Under the pieces are notes generated by a model. That model saw only the letters and a list, made by a program, of their open reading frames with translations, was not told the origin of the DNA and made no database searches. DNA of 64,000 nucleotides from VRUE01 sp963742535. GTDB taxonomy: Bacteria > Actinomycetota > Thermoleophilia > Solirubrobacterales > 70-9. The position numbers were made by a program, and so were the translations under genes. Location: positions 2,480,001 through 2,544,000 of the forward strand of contig CAVUMC010000002.1 in assembly GCA_963742535.1 (NCBI GenBank). Reading direction: 5' to 3'. This document shows positions 52,186 to 63,080 of the stretch, piece after piece; the stretch's first letter is position 1, and the number at the start of each line of letters is the position of its first letter.

Positions 52186-53775
52186 TTAGACCGTGGCCCT
52201 CGCGGCGAGGCGCTCGTGGACGAAGCGCACTACCGCGGCGCCCTCGCCTACCGCGGTCGCGCAACGCTTGATCGAGCCGGCGCGCACATCGCCGGCGGCG
52301 TAGACGCCGGGGAGGCTGGTCTCGAGCAGGCCGTCGGCGCCCGCCTCGGCGCCGGTGAGGACGAAGCCCTTGGCGTCACGGGCGACCGCGTCGCCAAGCC
52401 AGTCGGTGCAGGGGGTGGCGCCGAGGAAGAGGAAGAGATGTGAGAAGGGCAACTGCGATCCGTCGGTCAGCGTCACCCCCTCGAGCTTGCCCTCAGAGCC
52501 GTGAAGGCCGGTGATTTCGCTGCGGTCTCGGATCGCGATGCCGTAGCGATCGAGATCCTCAATCAGGTAGTTGGACATCGTCTCGCTGAGGTCGGCGCGG
52601 CGGTGCAGGAGCGAGACTAGGGCGCCACCCCGAGCCAACCAGATCGCCGCCTGGGCCGCCGAGTTGCCACCGCCGACAACGCCCACCCGTTGGCCGCCGC
52701 AGAGCTGCGCCTCCGGCGGGCCGGCGGCGTAGAAGACGCTGAAGCCCTCGTACTCCTCCAGCTCCTCTACCGGCAGGCGCCGGTATTCGGCGCCAGTCGC
52801 CAGCAGTACGGCAGGGGCGATGATCTCGTTGCCTTCGTCGAGCCGCAGCAGGTGGCGCTCACCCTCTGTCTCCAGCGCGGCGGCCCGGTACGGCGTCGCG
52901 GTGCGGGCGCCGAACTTGCGTGCCTGGGTCACCGCGCGGCTGGTCAATTCGGTGCCGCTGATTCCCGCCGGGAAGCCGAGGTAGTTCTCGATTCGGCGCG
53001 AGGTGCCGGCCTGGCCGCCAAGCCCGGTGCTGTCGACTACCAGGGTGTCGAGCCCCTCGGAGGCCCCGTAGACCGCGGCGCCGAGGCCGGCCGGACCGCC
53101 GCCGACGATGACCAGATCGACCTCTTCGCGCCGCTCGAGCTCGCGACCGATGCCAAGCGCGCGCGAGAGCTGCCCGTTGGTGGGCCGGCGCAGCTCGGCG
53201 CCCCCGGGGAGGCGCACCAGCGGGATCTCCTCGGGCGCGAGGCCGGCCAGCACCCCCGCGGTCTCCTCGCTCTCCTCGGGCGCATGCCAGGTGTTGGGCA
53301 GACGCTGGCGCCTGGCGAAGTCGAGCAGGCGGCGGGTCTCGGCCGAGTCACGGGGGCCGAAGATCTCGATTCCGACCCCCTGCTCGCGCTGCAGCAGCTC
53401 ACGCCGTTCGATGAAGGCCGAAAGCAGCAGGTCGGAGAGCGAGCCGTCCTCAAAGAGCAGCCGGCGCAGGACTTCGCGGTCAACGGCAACGTAGCGCAGG
53501 GGCTGGGTGACGATGGCGGTGAGGAAGACGGTCTGCCCGGAGAGCAGGTTCATCTCGCCGAGGAAGCTGGAGGGGCCGTGGCGGACGATCTCGCGGCCGG
53601 CGGCGTCGGTGATCGAGACCTCACCCTCGCGCACTGCGATGAAGGGGTAGGTCGTGTCGCCCACCTGGAAGAGCGTCTCGCCGATTTCCGCGGTCAGCTC
53701 CTCGCCCTTCCCGGCGAGGGTCTGGAGCTGGGAGTCGGAGAGGACCCGGCGTGCCAAGCGTGCCATGGCCGCCAA
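52186..53775 (-). CDS. cNMP-binding domain fused to TrxR-like FAD oxidoreductase
   Basis: 529 residues. An N-terminal cyclic-nucleotide-binding beta barrel (about 10-125, VGDTTYPFIAVREGEVSIT and GEMNLLSGQ) is followed by a thioredoxin-reductase-like flavoprotein: FAD motif GGGPAG (225-230), ENYLGFPAGI, NADPH motif GGGNSA and the GDVRAG FAD site. The redox-active CxxC of TrxR is absent; its place reads FYAAGPPEAQLCGG. It cannot reduce thioredoxin in the usual way and may be a nucleotide-gated NAD(P)H oxidase or disulfide-independent reductase. Start ATG 53775 or 53766. Confidence 0.88.
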   Translation of the reverse strand: MAAMARLARRVLSDSQLQTLAGKGEELTAEIGETLFQVGDTTYPFIAVREGEVSITDAAGREIVRHGPSSFLGEMNLLSGQTVFLTAIVTQPLRYVAVDREVLRRLLFEDGSLSDLLLSAFIERRELLQREQGVGIEIFGPRDSAETRRLLDFARRQRLPNTWHAPEESEETAGVLAGLAPEEIPLVRLPGGAELRRPTNGQLSRALGIGRELERREEVDLVIVGGGPAGLGAAVYGASEGLDTLVVDSTGLGGQAGTSRRIENYLGFPAGISGTELTSRAVTQARKFGARTATPYRAAALETEGERHLLRLDEGNEIIAPAVLLATGAEYRRLPVEELEEYEGFSVFYAAGPPEAQLCGGQRVGVVGGGNSAAQAAIWLARGGALVSLLHRRADLSETMSNYLIEDLDRYGIAIRDRSEITGLHGSEGKLEGVTLTDGSQLPFSHLFLFLGATPCTDWLGDAVARDAKGFVLTGAEAGADGLLETSLPGVYAAGDVRAGSIKRCATAVGEGAAVVRFVHERLAARATV

Positions 53776-53940
53776 GCCTAGATCACTGACCCCATGTTGT
53801 CCTAATGGGAAATGGTTGGAAAATCATCAGTTTTTTCCGCTTGACTCCGATTCACCGCGTGAGACTGTCGTAGGTGTTATCGACCCAGACCGGGTCCAAG
53901 CACTAACGAATAGCCGTAGCTCAAGCGAGAGGAGCAAGAA

Positions 53941-54705
53941 ATGATTTCGAAACTAGGACTGAGGGCATTGGGGCTAAGCACCCTGGTGCTTGGCCTAATG
54001 GTTTTTGCCTCAAGTGGAGTGGCGCAGGCGGAAGTTGGTTCCAAGTGGTGCTACATCCATCCTACAACTCTCGTATTACAATGTTTCAATTCACTTTTAA
54101 GACCTAGCTTCCGAATTAAAAATGAGACATCCATAAGCTTGTTATTCACTACCCCCGGCGGCACCAAAGTTGCATTCACTTGCACAACAGCGGAAACGGT
54201 AGGCGAACCGCTGCTCGAAGAAGAAGGATCAACCTCAGAAGCAAAAGTAAAATACACCGGCTGCAAAACGTTTTTGAACGGGGTCGAATCGAAAGCCTGT
54301 CAACCGAAAACGAACAAAGGTCCTCTCGGTACTATTGAAACGACACTCTTAAGAATCTTAATTAAGTTACACTTATTAACACCTGGTGGTATAGCAGACG
54401 GAGTGCTCTTAGATACGCCAATAGTTCAAAATGGGAAAGGTGAAACGCTCCTAGCGACCCTTGAAATAGGCGAAGAATGCGCTATCGGTGAAAATGTCGA
54501 AATCACCGGCGACATCACATGGAAGGATTGCCAAAACGAATTGGGTGTGCACAAGGCAGAACACTTACTAGAAGAGTTTCCCCAATTACGCGGGCTCAGG
54601 GCCCTGGGGAGGCCAGTAATAGTCGATGGAAGCTTTTTGATGCGTCTTACCGGTGCGCACGCTGGATATCTATGGACCATAGACACGGCGCCAAACTTGC
54701 CATAG
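53941..54705 (+). CDS. AT-rich secreted protein of unknown function
   Basis: 254 residues, with GAGAGGAGCAAG just upstream. Signal peptide (about 1-30, ending AQA-EV), then a cysteine-containing beta-rich domain (SKWCYIH, FTCTTAE, GCKTF, EECAIGE, KDCQNEL). No enzymatic motif. The base composition and codon use (many ATT, AAA, TTA) are far more AT-rich than the flanks, so it was probably acquired or belongs to a fast-evolving surface family. A strong hairpin at 54751-54779 follows. Confidence 0.65.
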   Translation: MISKLGLRALGLSTLVLGLMVFASSGVAQAEVGSKWCYIHPTTLVLQCFNSLLRPSFRIKNETSISLLFTTPGGTKVAFTCTTAETVGEPLLEEEGSTSEAKVKYTGCKTFLNGVESKACQPKTNKGPLGTIETTLLRILIKLHLLTPGGIADGVLLDTPIVQNGKGETLLATLEIGEECAIGENVEITGDITWKDCQNELGVHKAEHLLEEFPQLRGLRALGRPVIVDGSFLMRLTGAHAGYLWTIDTAPNLP

Positions 54706-54750
54706 GTCCTTGGTCGCGGTCGTCTAAGACGTTCAACGCGATATTGCTGA

Positions 54751-54779
54751 CCCAGGCCTCACGCAATGTGAGGCCTGGG
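54751..54779 (+). terminator. 12-bp stem hairpin terminator
   Basis: CCCAGGCCTCAC and GTGAGGCCTGGG flank GCAAT. A perfect 12-bp stem 45 nt after the secreted-protein stop and 154 nt before Lon. There is no U-run, so it may act as an L-shaped (T-less) terminator typical of actinomycetes. Confidence 0.7.
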
Positions 54780-54932
54780 CAGCACATTGATCGGCGGCGC
54801 TCGGGGCGCGAATTCTCGTCCTCTCCGCCTTACTCCGCTCGCGGCCACGTGCGCTCTCAGCTTCGCCTCGCAAGCCGATTGAGCCAACTCGCTATCCTTT
54901 GGTGAGACTAACTACAGAAATTGGACTGAGCT

Positions 54933-57213
<2,281 letters not shown>

Positions 57214-57233
<20 letters not shown>

Positions 57234-57549
57234 CTGCTCGCCCGTGCCAAACGAGGTGCGGGCGGCGGCGAAGCTGCTGGAGCGCCGCTGGACGCTGGCG
57301 ACGATCTACGCCGCGGCCGGCGGCGCCGTGCGCTTCAACGAGTTCCGCCAGTCCCTTCCCGGCGTTTCGCCGACAACGCTCTCCGAGCGGCTCGAGCAGC
57401 TCGAGGCGGCGCGGATCGTCGAGCGCCGCCTCGTCCCCGGTCGCCCGCCTCACACCGAGTACGTCCTTACCGTTCAGGGCGAGCAGTTGGCTCGAGCGGT
57501 TGGCGGCCTGCTCGAGCGCGGGCAGAAGAACGCCTTCAGTTCTGACTAG
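57214..57549 (+). CDS. HxlR-family transcriptional regulator
   Basis: 111 residues. From ATG 57214, inside the Lon 3' end, the CRSCSPVPNEVRAAAKLLERRW leader matches the cysteine-proximal N-terminus of HxlR; GTG 57244 is an alternative. SPTTLSERLEQLEAARIVERR is the recognition segment. It is co-transcribed with lon, and may control lon or the gene after it. Conserved family, target unknown. Confidence 0.8.
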
Positions 57550-57569
57550 TACTGACTAGGGTTCAACCG

Positions 57570-58208
57570 GTGAACGACGACTGGCGCCTGCAGGTGGACG
57601 TCGACCATCCGGACTCGCTGCTCGACAGCCTCGACGCCCGGGGGTTGGCGCACGACTTGAGCGACGCCTTCCACGATCGGGTCATCGTCAGCCGCGACGA
57701 CACTCGCGTCTTCCTCTACGCGGGTTCGCGAGAGCAGGCGGAAGCGGCCCGCAAGCTGATCGTCGACCTCGACCGGGAGCACGACTGGAACGCCACGATC
57801 GACTTCAAGCGCTGGCACCCCGAAGCCGACGAGTGGGAGGACCCCGACGAGCCGCTTCCGGCAAGCACCGCCGCCAAGCTGGCTGAGCACGAAGAACTGA
57901 TCGCCGCCGAACGCAAGCGGGTCGAAGAAACGGGCGAGCCCGAGTATGAGGTCAGGGTCGACCTGCCCTCGCGGCACGAGGCCGAGCAGTTCTGCGACCA
58001 GCTCAACGCCGAGGGCCTGCCCGCGATCCATCGCTGGCGCTTCCTGCTCATCGGGACGACCGACGAGGACACCGCGAAGGTGCTTGCCGAGCGCCTTCGC
58101 GCCGAGGCGCCCGAAGGCAGCACGGTGAAAGTCGAGGGGACCTGGAGGACGATCGTCGGTGAGCGCCCGCGCAATCCCTTTGCCGTGCTGGGCGGGCTCG
58201 GCGAGTAG
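57570..58208 (+). CDS. Actinobacterial protein with duplicated domain
   Basis: 212 residues from GTG 57570. Two related alpha/beta halves: DWRLQVDVDHPDSLLDSLDARGLAHDL..RVIVSRDDTRVFLYA (about 4-52) and EYEVRVDLPSRHEAEQFCDQLNAEGLPAIHRWRFLLIGTTDE (about 124-165), each starting with a beta strand and an acidic helix. No catalytic motif. Known to me only as a conserved hypothetical in Actinobacteria. Likely soluble and cytosolic; 20 nt after the HxlR gene, so co-transcribed. Confidence 0.7.
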   Translation: MNDDWRLQVDVDHPDSLLDSLDARGLAHDLSDAFHDRVIVSRDDTRVFLYAGSREQAEAARKLIVDLDREHDWNATIDFKRWHPEADEWEDPDEPLPASTAAKLAEHEELIAAERKRVEETGEPEYEVRVDLPSRHEAEQFCDQLNAEGLPAIHRWRFLLIGTTDEDTAKVLAERLRAEAPEGSTVKVEGTWRTIVGERPRNPFAVLGGLGE

Positions 58209-58235
58209 CCGGGTCCTCGCCCGTCTCTCGCTTGC

Positions 58236-59000
58236 CTAGCCGACCTGCTCGGTGGGCCGGATCAGGAGCTCGTTGATGCAGACATGCGGTGGGCGCGTCA
58301 CCGCGTAGGCGATCGCATCGGCAATGTCGTCGGCTTCGAGCATCTGCATGTCGGCGAAGCGCTCGCGCACCTGCTCCCTCACCCCGTCGCGGATGTGGTC
58401 GGTGAGCTCGGTGGCGACGGCGCCGGGCTCGACGATGGTCGAGCGCACCCGGCGTGAGGCGAACTCCTGGCGAAAGGACTCGCTGAAGGCGCCGACGCCG
58501 TGCTTGGTCAGGTTGTAGACGCCGGAACCGGCGCGGGCGAGGCGGCCGGCGACCGAGCTGATGTTGACCAGGTCGGCGCAGCTGCGGGTGGAGTCTTCAG
58601 CGGCGGTGAGTAGATGGGGGACGGCGGCGTGGGTGGTGTTGATCAACCCCTTGAGGTTGATGTCGATCATCCGCTCCCACTCCTCGGTGGGCGCGCCCTC
58701 GATTGGGCCGAGCAGCATCTGGCCGGCGTTGTTGACGAGGATGTCGAGCCGGCCGAGCTCGTCGACGGTGCGGTCGACAGCGGTGATCGCCTGCTCCTGA
58801 TCGGTGACGTCGGATTGGATCGCCAGCGCCGTGCGGCCGCCGCCGCCGATCTCACTGGCGAGTCGCTCCAGGCGTTCGAGGCGCCGTCCGGTCACGGCAA
58901 CCTTCGCGCCTTGGGCGGCCAACGCCTTCGCGGTCGCCTCGCCGATGCCGCTACTGGCCCCCGTCACCAACGCCACCGTGCCCTCGAGTGAGACTGCCAT
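58236..59000 (-). CDS. Short-chain dehydrogenase/reductase
   Basis: 254 residues. TGASSGIG cofactor loop (14-21), basic RRLERL after strand 2 suggesting NADPH, NNAG, catalytic YNLTK and the VEPGAVATELTDH substrate loop. Resembles the YdfG/serine-dehydrogenase-like SDR group. Convergent with the duplicated-domain gene; start ATG 59000. Confidence 0.9.
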   Translation of the reverse strand: MAVSLEGTVALVTGASSGIGEATAKALAAQGAKVAVTGRRLERLERLASEIGGGGRTALAIQSDVTDQEQAITAVDRTVDELGRLDILVNNAGQMLLGPIEGAPTEEWERMIDINLKGLINTTHAAVPHLLTAAEDSTRSCADLVNISSVAGRLARAGSGVYNLTKHGVGAFSESFRQEFASRRVRSTIVEPGAVATELTDHIRDGVREQVRERFADMQMLEADDIADAIAYAVTRPPHVCINELLIRPTEQVG

Positions 59001-59063
59001 CGTCCTGCAACCTACCCGCCGGGTGCCGCCGCCAACCCGGCGGGCGTCTGCGCTATTGATCCG

Positions 59064-59798
59064 GTGATGATCGCCGCACTGGGCTGGGGCGCCCTGGCCG
59101 CCTCCTCACTGCTGCTCGGCGCCCTGCTCGCGTTCGCCCGGTCGTGGCCGGACCGGCAAGTGGGCTTGGTGCTGGCCTTCGGCGCCGGGGCGCTGATCAG
59201 TGCGGTCAGCTTCGAGCTGGCGGCCGAGGGGATCGAGATTGGCAGTCTCGGCTCGACGGCGATCGGCCTAGGAGCTGGCGCGCTGACTTACTTCACCTGC
59301 GACGGGCTGATCGCCGCCCGCACTGCGACCGGTCGTGGGCGCGGGGGCCGTGCGGGTGCGGATGCTTCAGGCGGCACGGCGCTGGCGCTCGGCGCCTTTC
59401 TCGACGGCATTCCTGAGCAGCTCGTGCTCGGGATCGGACTGGCCGCTGGAGAGGGCGTAGGCATCGGCCTGCTCGTCGCGATCTTCGTCTCCAACTTGCC
59501 CGAGGCGATCGGCTCGGCGAGCGATATGCGCGCCGCGGGCGCTAGCCAGCGCAAAGTCCTGGCTCTCTGGGCCGCGGTTGCCGCGATCTGCACCCTCGCC
59601 ACCGTCGCCGGCTACGCGCTCGCCGACGCCGCGTCGGGTGAGCTTCGCGCCGGCATCGATGGCTTCGCCGCGGGGGCGCTGCTGGTGATGCTGATCGACT
59701 CGATGATTCCCGAGGCGACGCGGGAGTCGGGCCGGGTCGCCGGCTTGGTTACGACATTGGGCTTCGCGGTAGCGACCGCGCTTTCGAGCCTCTCCTAA
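59064..59798 (+). CDS. ZIP-family metal transporter
   Basis: 244 residues; GTG 59064 or ATG 59067. Eight-helix ZIP topology with the metal-binding TM4 motif ALGAFLDGIPEQLVLGIGL and TM5 SNLPEAIGSASDM. The usual histidine of TM4 (HNxPEG) is an aspartate/glycine here (LDGIPEQ), a variant found in bacterial ZIPs. It would import divalent metal ions. A divergent start to the SDR gene. Confidence 0.85.
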   Translation: MMIAALGWGALAASSLLLGALLAFARSWPDRQVGLVLAFGAGALISAVSFELAAEGIEIGSLGSTAIGLGAGALTYFTCDGLIAARTATGRGRGGRAGADASGGTALALGAFLDGIPEQLVLGIGLAAGEGVGIGLLVAIFVSNLPEAIGSASDMRAAGASQRKVLALWAAVAAICTLATVAGYALADAASGELRAGIDGFAAGALLVMLIDSMIPEATRESGRVAGLVTTLGFAVATALSSLS

Positions 59799-59870
59799 TT
59801 TCGGTTCGCAGTACTTAGGCCGGATGCCGACGGCTGTCTTAGAGAACGAATTCCATGCAGTTTGCGCCTT

Positions 59871-59896
59871 TTTTACTCAAGTAACTTTGAGTAAAA
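59871..59896. promoter_or_regulatory. Perfect 10-bp-arm palindrome upstream of the aaRS-like gene
   Basis: TTTTACTCAA-GTAACT-TTGAGTAAAA. The right arm covers a possible -35 box (TTGAGT 59887-59892), with TAAGTT 17 nt further on. It sits 63 bp before the first gene of the L-Dap cluster, so it looks like its operator. The preceding T-run also makes a weak terminator for the ZIP gene possible. Confidence 0.5.
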
Positions 59897-59958
59897 TTCG
59901 GCTATTGCTTAAGTTTTCTATTTCATCCCGTGTGTAGGTAACGAACTAGGAGAGAGGG

Positions 59959-62103
59959 ATGGAGCGAACGTATAAACCGGGCCAGGTAGAGGCTGCTCGT
60001 CAGGACGAATGGTTAGCCGGTCGCGCCTATGTGACAGAGCTACCAAAGAATGGACAAGAGCCTGTTTATGTCAAGCCCTCTAGTCCTTTTACATCCGGGG
60101 GCTTGCATATCGGTCACGTTCGGAGCTATTCGATTGCGGATGCTTATGCTCGCTTTCGGCGTGATCAGGGCGATTCAGTGCTTTTCGGCCTTGGATTCGA
60201 TGCCTTTGGCCTTCCCTCTGAGCTCGGAGCCATCAAGAGCGGGAAGAGGCCCTCGGAATGGGTTCGTCATTGCGGGGAGCTAATGCTTGCCCAGATGAGG
60301 AGACTGGGTCTCTCGATCGATTACGACCGCATCTTCTATACGTCGGACCCTCAAATCTACCGCTGGTCTCAGTGGCTTTTCCTAGAGCTTTTTAAGGCGA
60401 GGCTAATTTATCGAGCTACCGCGACGCTTGATTGGTGCGATGACTGCGAGACAACTCTGGCGGCTCTCCAGGCAACGGAAGGTCGTTGTTGGCGGTGTGA
60501 AGCGGAGACTCGACTCCGTACTTCACCCCAGTGGTTCCTTCGCATTTCCGCATACACCGAGGAGAACGATTCACGCCTCGCTGGCCTATCCGCTTGGGAC
60601 GAGGCGTCGCACGCAACCCAGCGCCATCTCTTGGGGCGCTGTGATGGGGTGGAGATGGAGCTCGAAAGCCGAGATCGTCGCCAGCTCACGGTCTTTTCTC
60701 CCCATGCTGAAGCCCTTGGCGAGGCTGCCTTTGTGTTGATCTCGCAGATGCACCCTGAAATCGACAAATGGATCGCAAGTTCTACCGCCAGGGAAGAAAT
60801 GACCAGTGTGCGCTCAAGCGGCTGGGCGCGCAACGCACGAGACGCGGCCCGGGTCCCCATCGTCGATACGGGATCTCGATTTGCCGGAGCAGGGGGAGCT
60901 CAGCTCGCCCTCTATATTTCGCCGATCGTTGACGCGAGGTTTGGGCCAACTGCCGTGCTCGGGATTCCCAGTGTTGATGAAGCAGACTTCGTCGTCGGAA
61001 ATCGCCTACCAGCCCAGGGGCCCCGGTCGAATGCGCCGGCAGACTGGCCCGTGGGATCGGCCCGTGCCGCGGTTCGCTTTCGAGCGGGAGACTTTTCGAT
61101 TTCCCGCCAGCGTGCATGGGGCACTCCAATCCCCATTGTCGTCTGCAAAGACTGTGGCTTCGTCCCGGTTCCCCAAGATGAGCTGCCAGTGGTCTTGCCG
61201 GACGATCTTGGTCCGATCAGCCGGTCCAATTCGCTCACCGACCATGCGGAGTTTGGAACCGTTTCATGCCCGCGCTGCGGCGGTCCAGCGTGCCGGGAAA
61301 CCGACACTTTGGACTGTCATTTCGACGGACTTTGGAAGTGGATTCCTCCATGTGTGCCCCCCGATGATCGGAAGAGGTCCATGTTCGACCATCCAGACCT
61401 GCGTGCGTGGTTGCCGGCCGAGCGACTGGTCGGTGGAGCCGATGTTGGCGGCTTCATCTTTGACCAGCGAATCCTGACCAAGGCCCTGCGAGACATCGGG
61501 CCGCTCTCCTTTCTAGAGGACGGGGAGCCGTTCGCGGGCTCGCTTGTACATGAGATGGTCCTTCGGGACGGTCGTAAGATGAGCAAGCACCTTGGGAACG
61601 TTGTCGATCCGAGTGAGCTAGTTGCGCGTCATGGAGCGGATGTTGTCCGCCTCGCGATCTTGTACGCCGCAGGGCCGGCCAAGTCCTTGAATTGGAGCGA
61701 CAACACTCTGCGTTTTGCAGAGCGCTTCCTTTGCTCGCTCTGGGCTTATGTCCACGACAGTATTGCTGTATTCGCATCGGCAGCGAGAGACGAGGAAGCC
61801 GAAGCGGACACCGCGTTCATTCGGGAGCGCCTAGAGAAATGGTGCGTGAACGGCTTAAAGCGAATTACTGCTGCTTACCAAGCTGTGCAGATGCATAAGG
61901 CGATCCGCGAGAGCCATCGATTGTTTGAACGGATCAAAGACTTCGAGAAACGCGTAATTGATCGCCGCGGAGGCCTCTGCTTGGCAGATGCCGAGGCGCG
62001 GCTAAAGGCGTTGGCAGTGCTCGTTCGCCTACTCACTCCGGTGGTGCCGCATTTCGGCGAGACCCTTCTGCTTGAGCTGGACTGCCACATGACAGGTAGC
62101 TGA
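59959..62103 (+). CDS. Leucyl-tRNA-synthetase-like paralog
   Basis: 714 residues, shorter than housekeeping LeuRS (over 800). AGGAG at 59948 precedes ATG 59959. Class I motifs: HIGH (50-53), GFDAFGLPSE, two zinc-ribbon pairs (WCDDC..RCWRC; VCKDCG..CPRCGG) and KMSKH at 540-544. Departures: the leucine-pocket block (GGIEHA..H in LeuRS) reads GGADVGGFIFDQ (about 491-503); the editing block with TTRPDT and GTGAVMAVPAHDERDF is degenerate (TVFSPHAEA; TAVLGIPSVDEADF); DTFVDSSWY is DCHFDGLWK. The C-terminal tRNA-binding domain appears absent. It likely activates another amino acid. Confidence 0.8.
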   Translation: MERTYKPGQVEAARQDEWLAGRAYVTELPKNGQEPVYVKPSSPFTSGGLHIGHVRSYSIADAYARFRRDQGDSVLFGLGFDAFGLPSELGAIKSGKRPSEWVRHCGELMLAQMRRLGLSIDYDRIFYTSDPQIYRWSQWLFLELFKARLIYRATATLDWCDDCETTLAALQATEGRCWRCEAETRLRTSPQWFLRISAYTEENDSRLAGLSAWDEASHATQRHLLGRCDGVEMELESRDRRQLTVFSPHAEALGEAAFVLISQMHPEIDKWIASSTAREEMTSVRSSGWARNARDAARVPIVDTGSRFAGAGGAQLALYISPIVDARFGPTAVLGIPSVDEADFVVGNRLPAQGPRSNAPADWPVGSARAAVRFRAGDFSISRQRAWGTPIPIVVCKDCGFVPVPQDELPVVLPDDLGPISRSNSLTDHAEFGTVSCPRCGGPACRETDTLDCHFDGLWKWIPPCVPPDDRKRSMFDHPDLRAWLPAERLVGGADVGGFIFDQRILTKALRDIGPLSFLEDGEPFAGSLVHEMVLRDGRKMSKHLGNVVDPSELVARHGADVVRLAILYAAGPAKSLNWSDNTLRFAERFLCSLWAYVHDSIAVFASAARDEEAEADTAFIRERLEKWCVNGLKRITAAYQAVQMHKAIRESHRLFERIKDFEKRVIDRRGGLCLADAEARLKALAVLVRLLTPVVPHFGETLLLELDCHMTGS

Positions 62104-62114
62104 GGTGACTGACG

Positions 62115-63074
62115 GTGTCCCCGCTTAAGTCGGTAGCTGAATGCGTCGGGGGTACGCCGTTGGTCAGACTCGACCGCTGTTTTCGGGGCGGCCCCGAGGT
62201 GCTGGCCAAGCTTGAGTTTCTCAATCCTGGCGGCAGCATTAAGGACAGGCCAGCCCGCTACATCATCGAGCACGCTCTCGCAACCGGGGAGCTGCGAGAG
62301 GGTGGGGTAGTCATCGAGAGCTCGTCGGGAAATTTTGGGGTCGCTCTGGCGATGCTCGCCCGCATTTACGAGCTGCGGCTTGTGTGCGTTGTCGATCCGA
62401 ACATCACGCCCACCAATCTGGCCCTGTTGCGCGAGATGGGCGCGCAGATAGAGATGGTTACGGAGTTAGACGAGAACGAGGGGTATCTGCTGAGTCGCCT
62501 GGCACGCGTCGCTGTGCTTGCCGAGGAATATCCTGATGCCTTCCGAGTTAACCAGCACACCAACCAGCTGAACTGGCGCTGTCACTATGAATCCCTGGGT
62601 GTCGAGCTAGCACAGGAGGTTGACCCACCCCCGGATCTGTTCGTCGCCGCTGTTAGTACCACGGCCACCCTGGTGGGGGTTGGGATGCGACTGCGAGAGC
62701 GTTGGCCTTCGATCTGGGTGGTGGCGGTCGACGCGGAGGGGTCGGTTCTCTTTGGCGGCGCGGGTGGGCCTCGTGTGATTCCGGGTCTCGGCGCGAGCAG
62801 AGCCGACTCCTTCTCCGCAGAGGAGGTCGCTGACGAAGTGGTGCGCGTAGGAGACCTGGCCGCGACAGCGGCTTGTCGGCGGCTACTTCGGGCCGAGGGA
62901 ATCTTTGCCGGGGGTTCCTCTGGCGCGGTAATTGCGGCGATTGGCCAACTTGTTCCGAGCCTCGCTGCCGGGACAAGAATCGTCACGGTATTGCCCGATC
63001 GGGGTGAGCGCTATATCGAATCGACGCCGAGGGAAGACGAGTGCCTTGCCTTGCGCGAACGGGCCTCGGTTTGA
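62115..63074 (+). CDS. sbnA: SbnA-like N-(2-amino-2-carboxyethyl)-L-glutamate synthase
   Basis: 319 residues from GTG 62115. Cysteine-synthase-fold PLP enzyme with K43 in NPGGSIKDRPA, ESSSGNFGVALA for the substrate loop, VVDPNITPTN, and FVAAVSTTATLVG; these agree with staphylococcal SbnA almost block by block (SVKDRPAKYIIE, VVDPKISPTN, APVSTTG), not with O-acetylserine sulfhydrylase. SbnA joins O-phospho-L-serine and L-glutamate into ACEGA. Followed 6 nt later by its partner gene. It is strongly predicted to supply L-2,3-diaminopropionate. Confidence 0.88.
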   Translation: MSPLKSVAECVGGTPLVRLDRCFRGGPEVLAKLEFLNPGGSIKDRPARYIIEHALATGELREGGVVIESSSGNFGVALAMLARIYELRLVCVVDPNITPTNLALLREMGAQIEMVTELDENEGYLLSRLARVAVLAEEYPDAFRVNQHTNQLNWRCHYESLGVELAQEVDPPPDLFVAAVSTTATLVGVGMRLRERWPSIWVVAVDAEGSVLFGGAGGPRVIPGLGASRADSFSAEEVADEVVRVGDLAATAACRRLLRAEGIFAGGSSGAVIAAIGQLVPSLAAGTRIVTVLPDRGERYIESTPREDECLALRERASV

Positions 63075-63080
63075 GTTGCC

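Noticed and set aside
59799..59958. T-box riboswitch before the LeuRS-like gene
   Set aside because: aaRS genes in Gram-positives often have T-boxes, but there is no conserved T-box antiterminator sequence or specifier-loop arrangement in the 160-nt leader; only a short palindrome is present.
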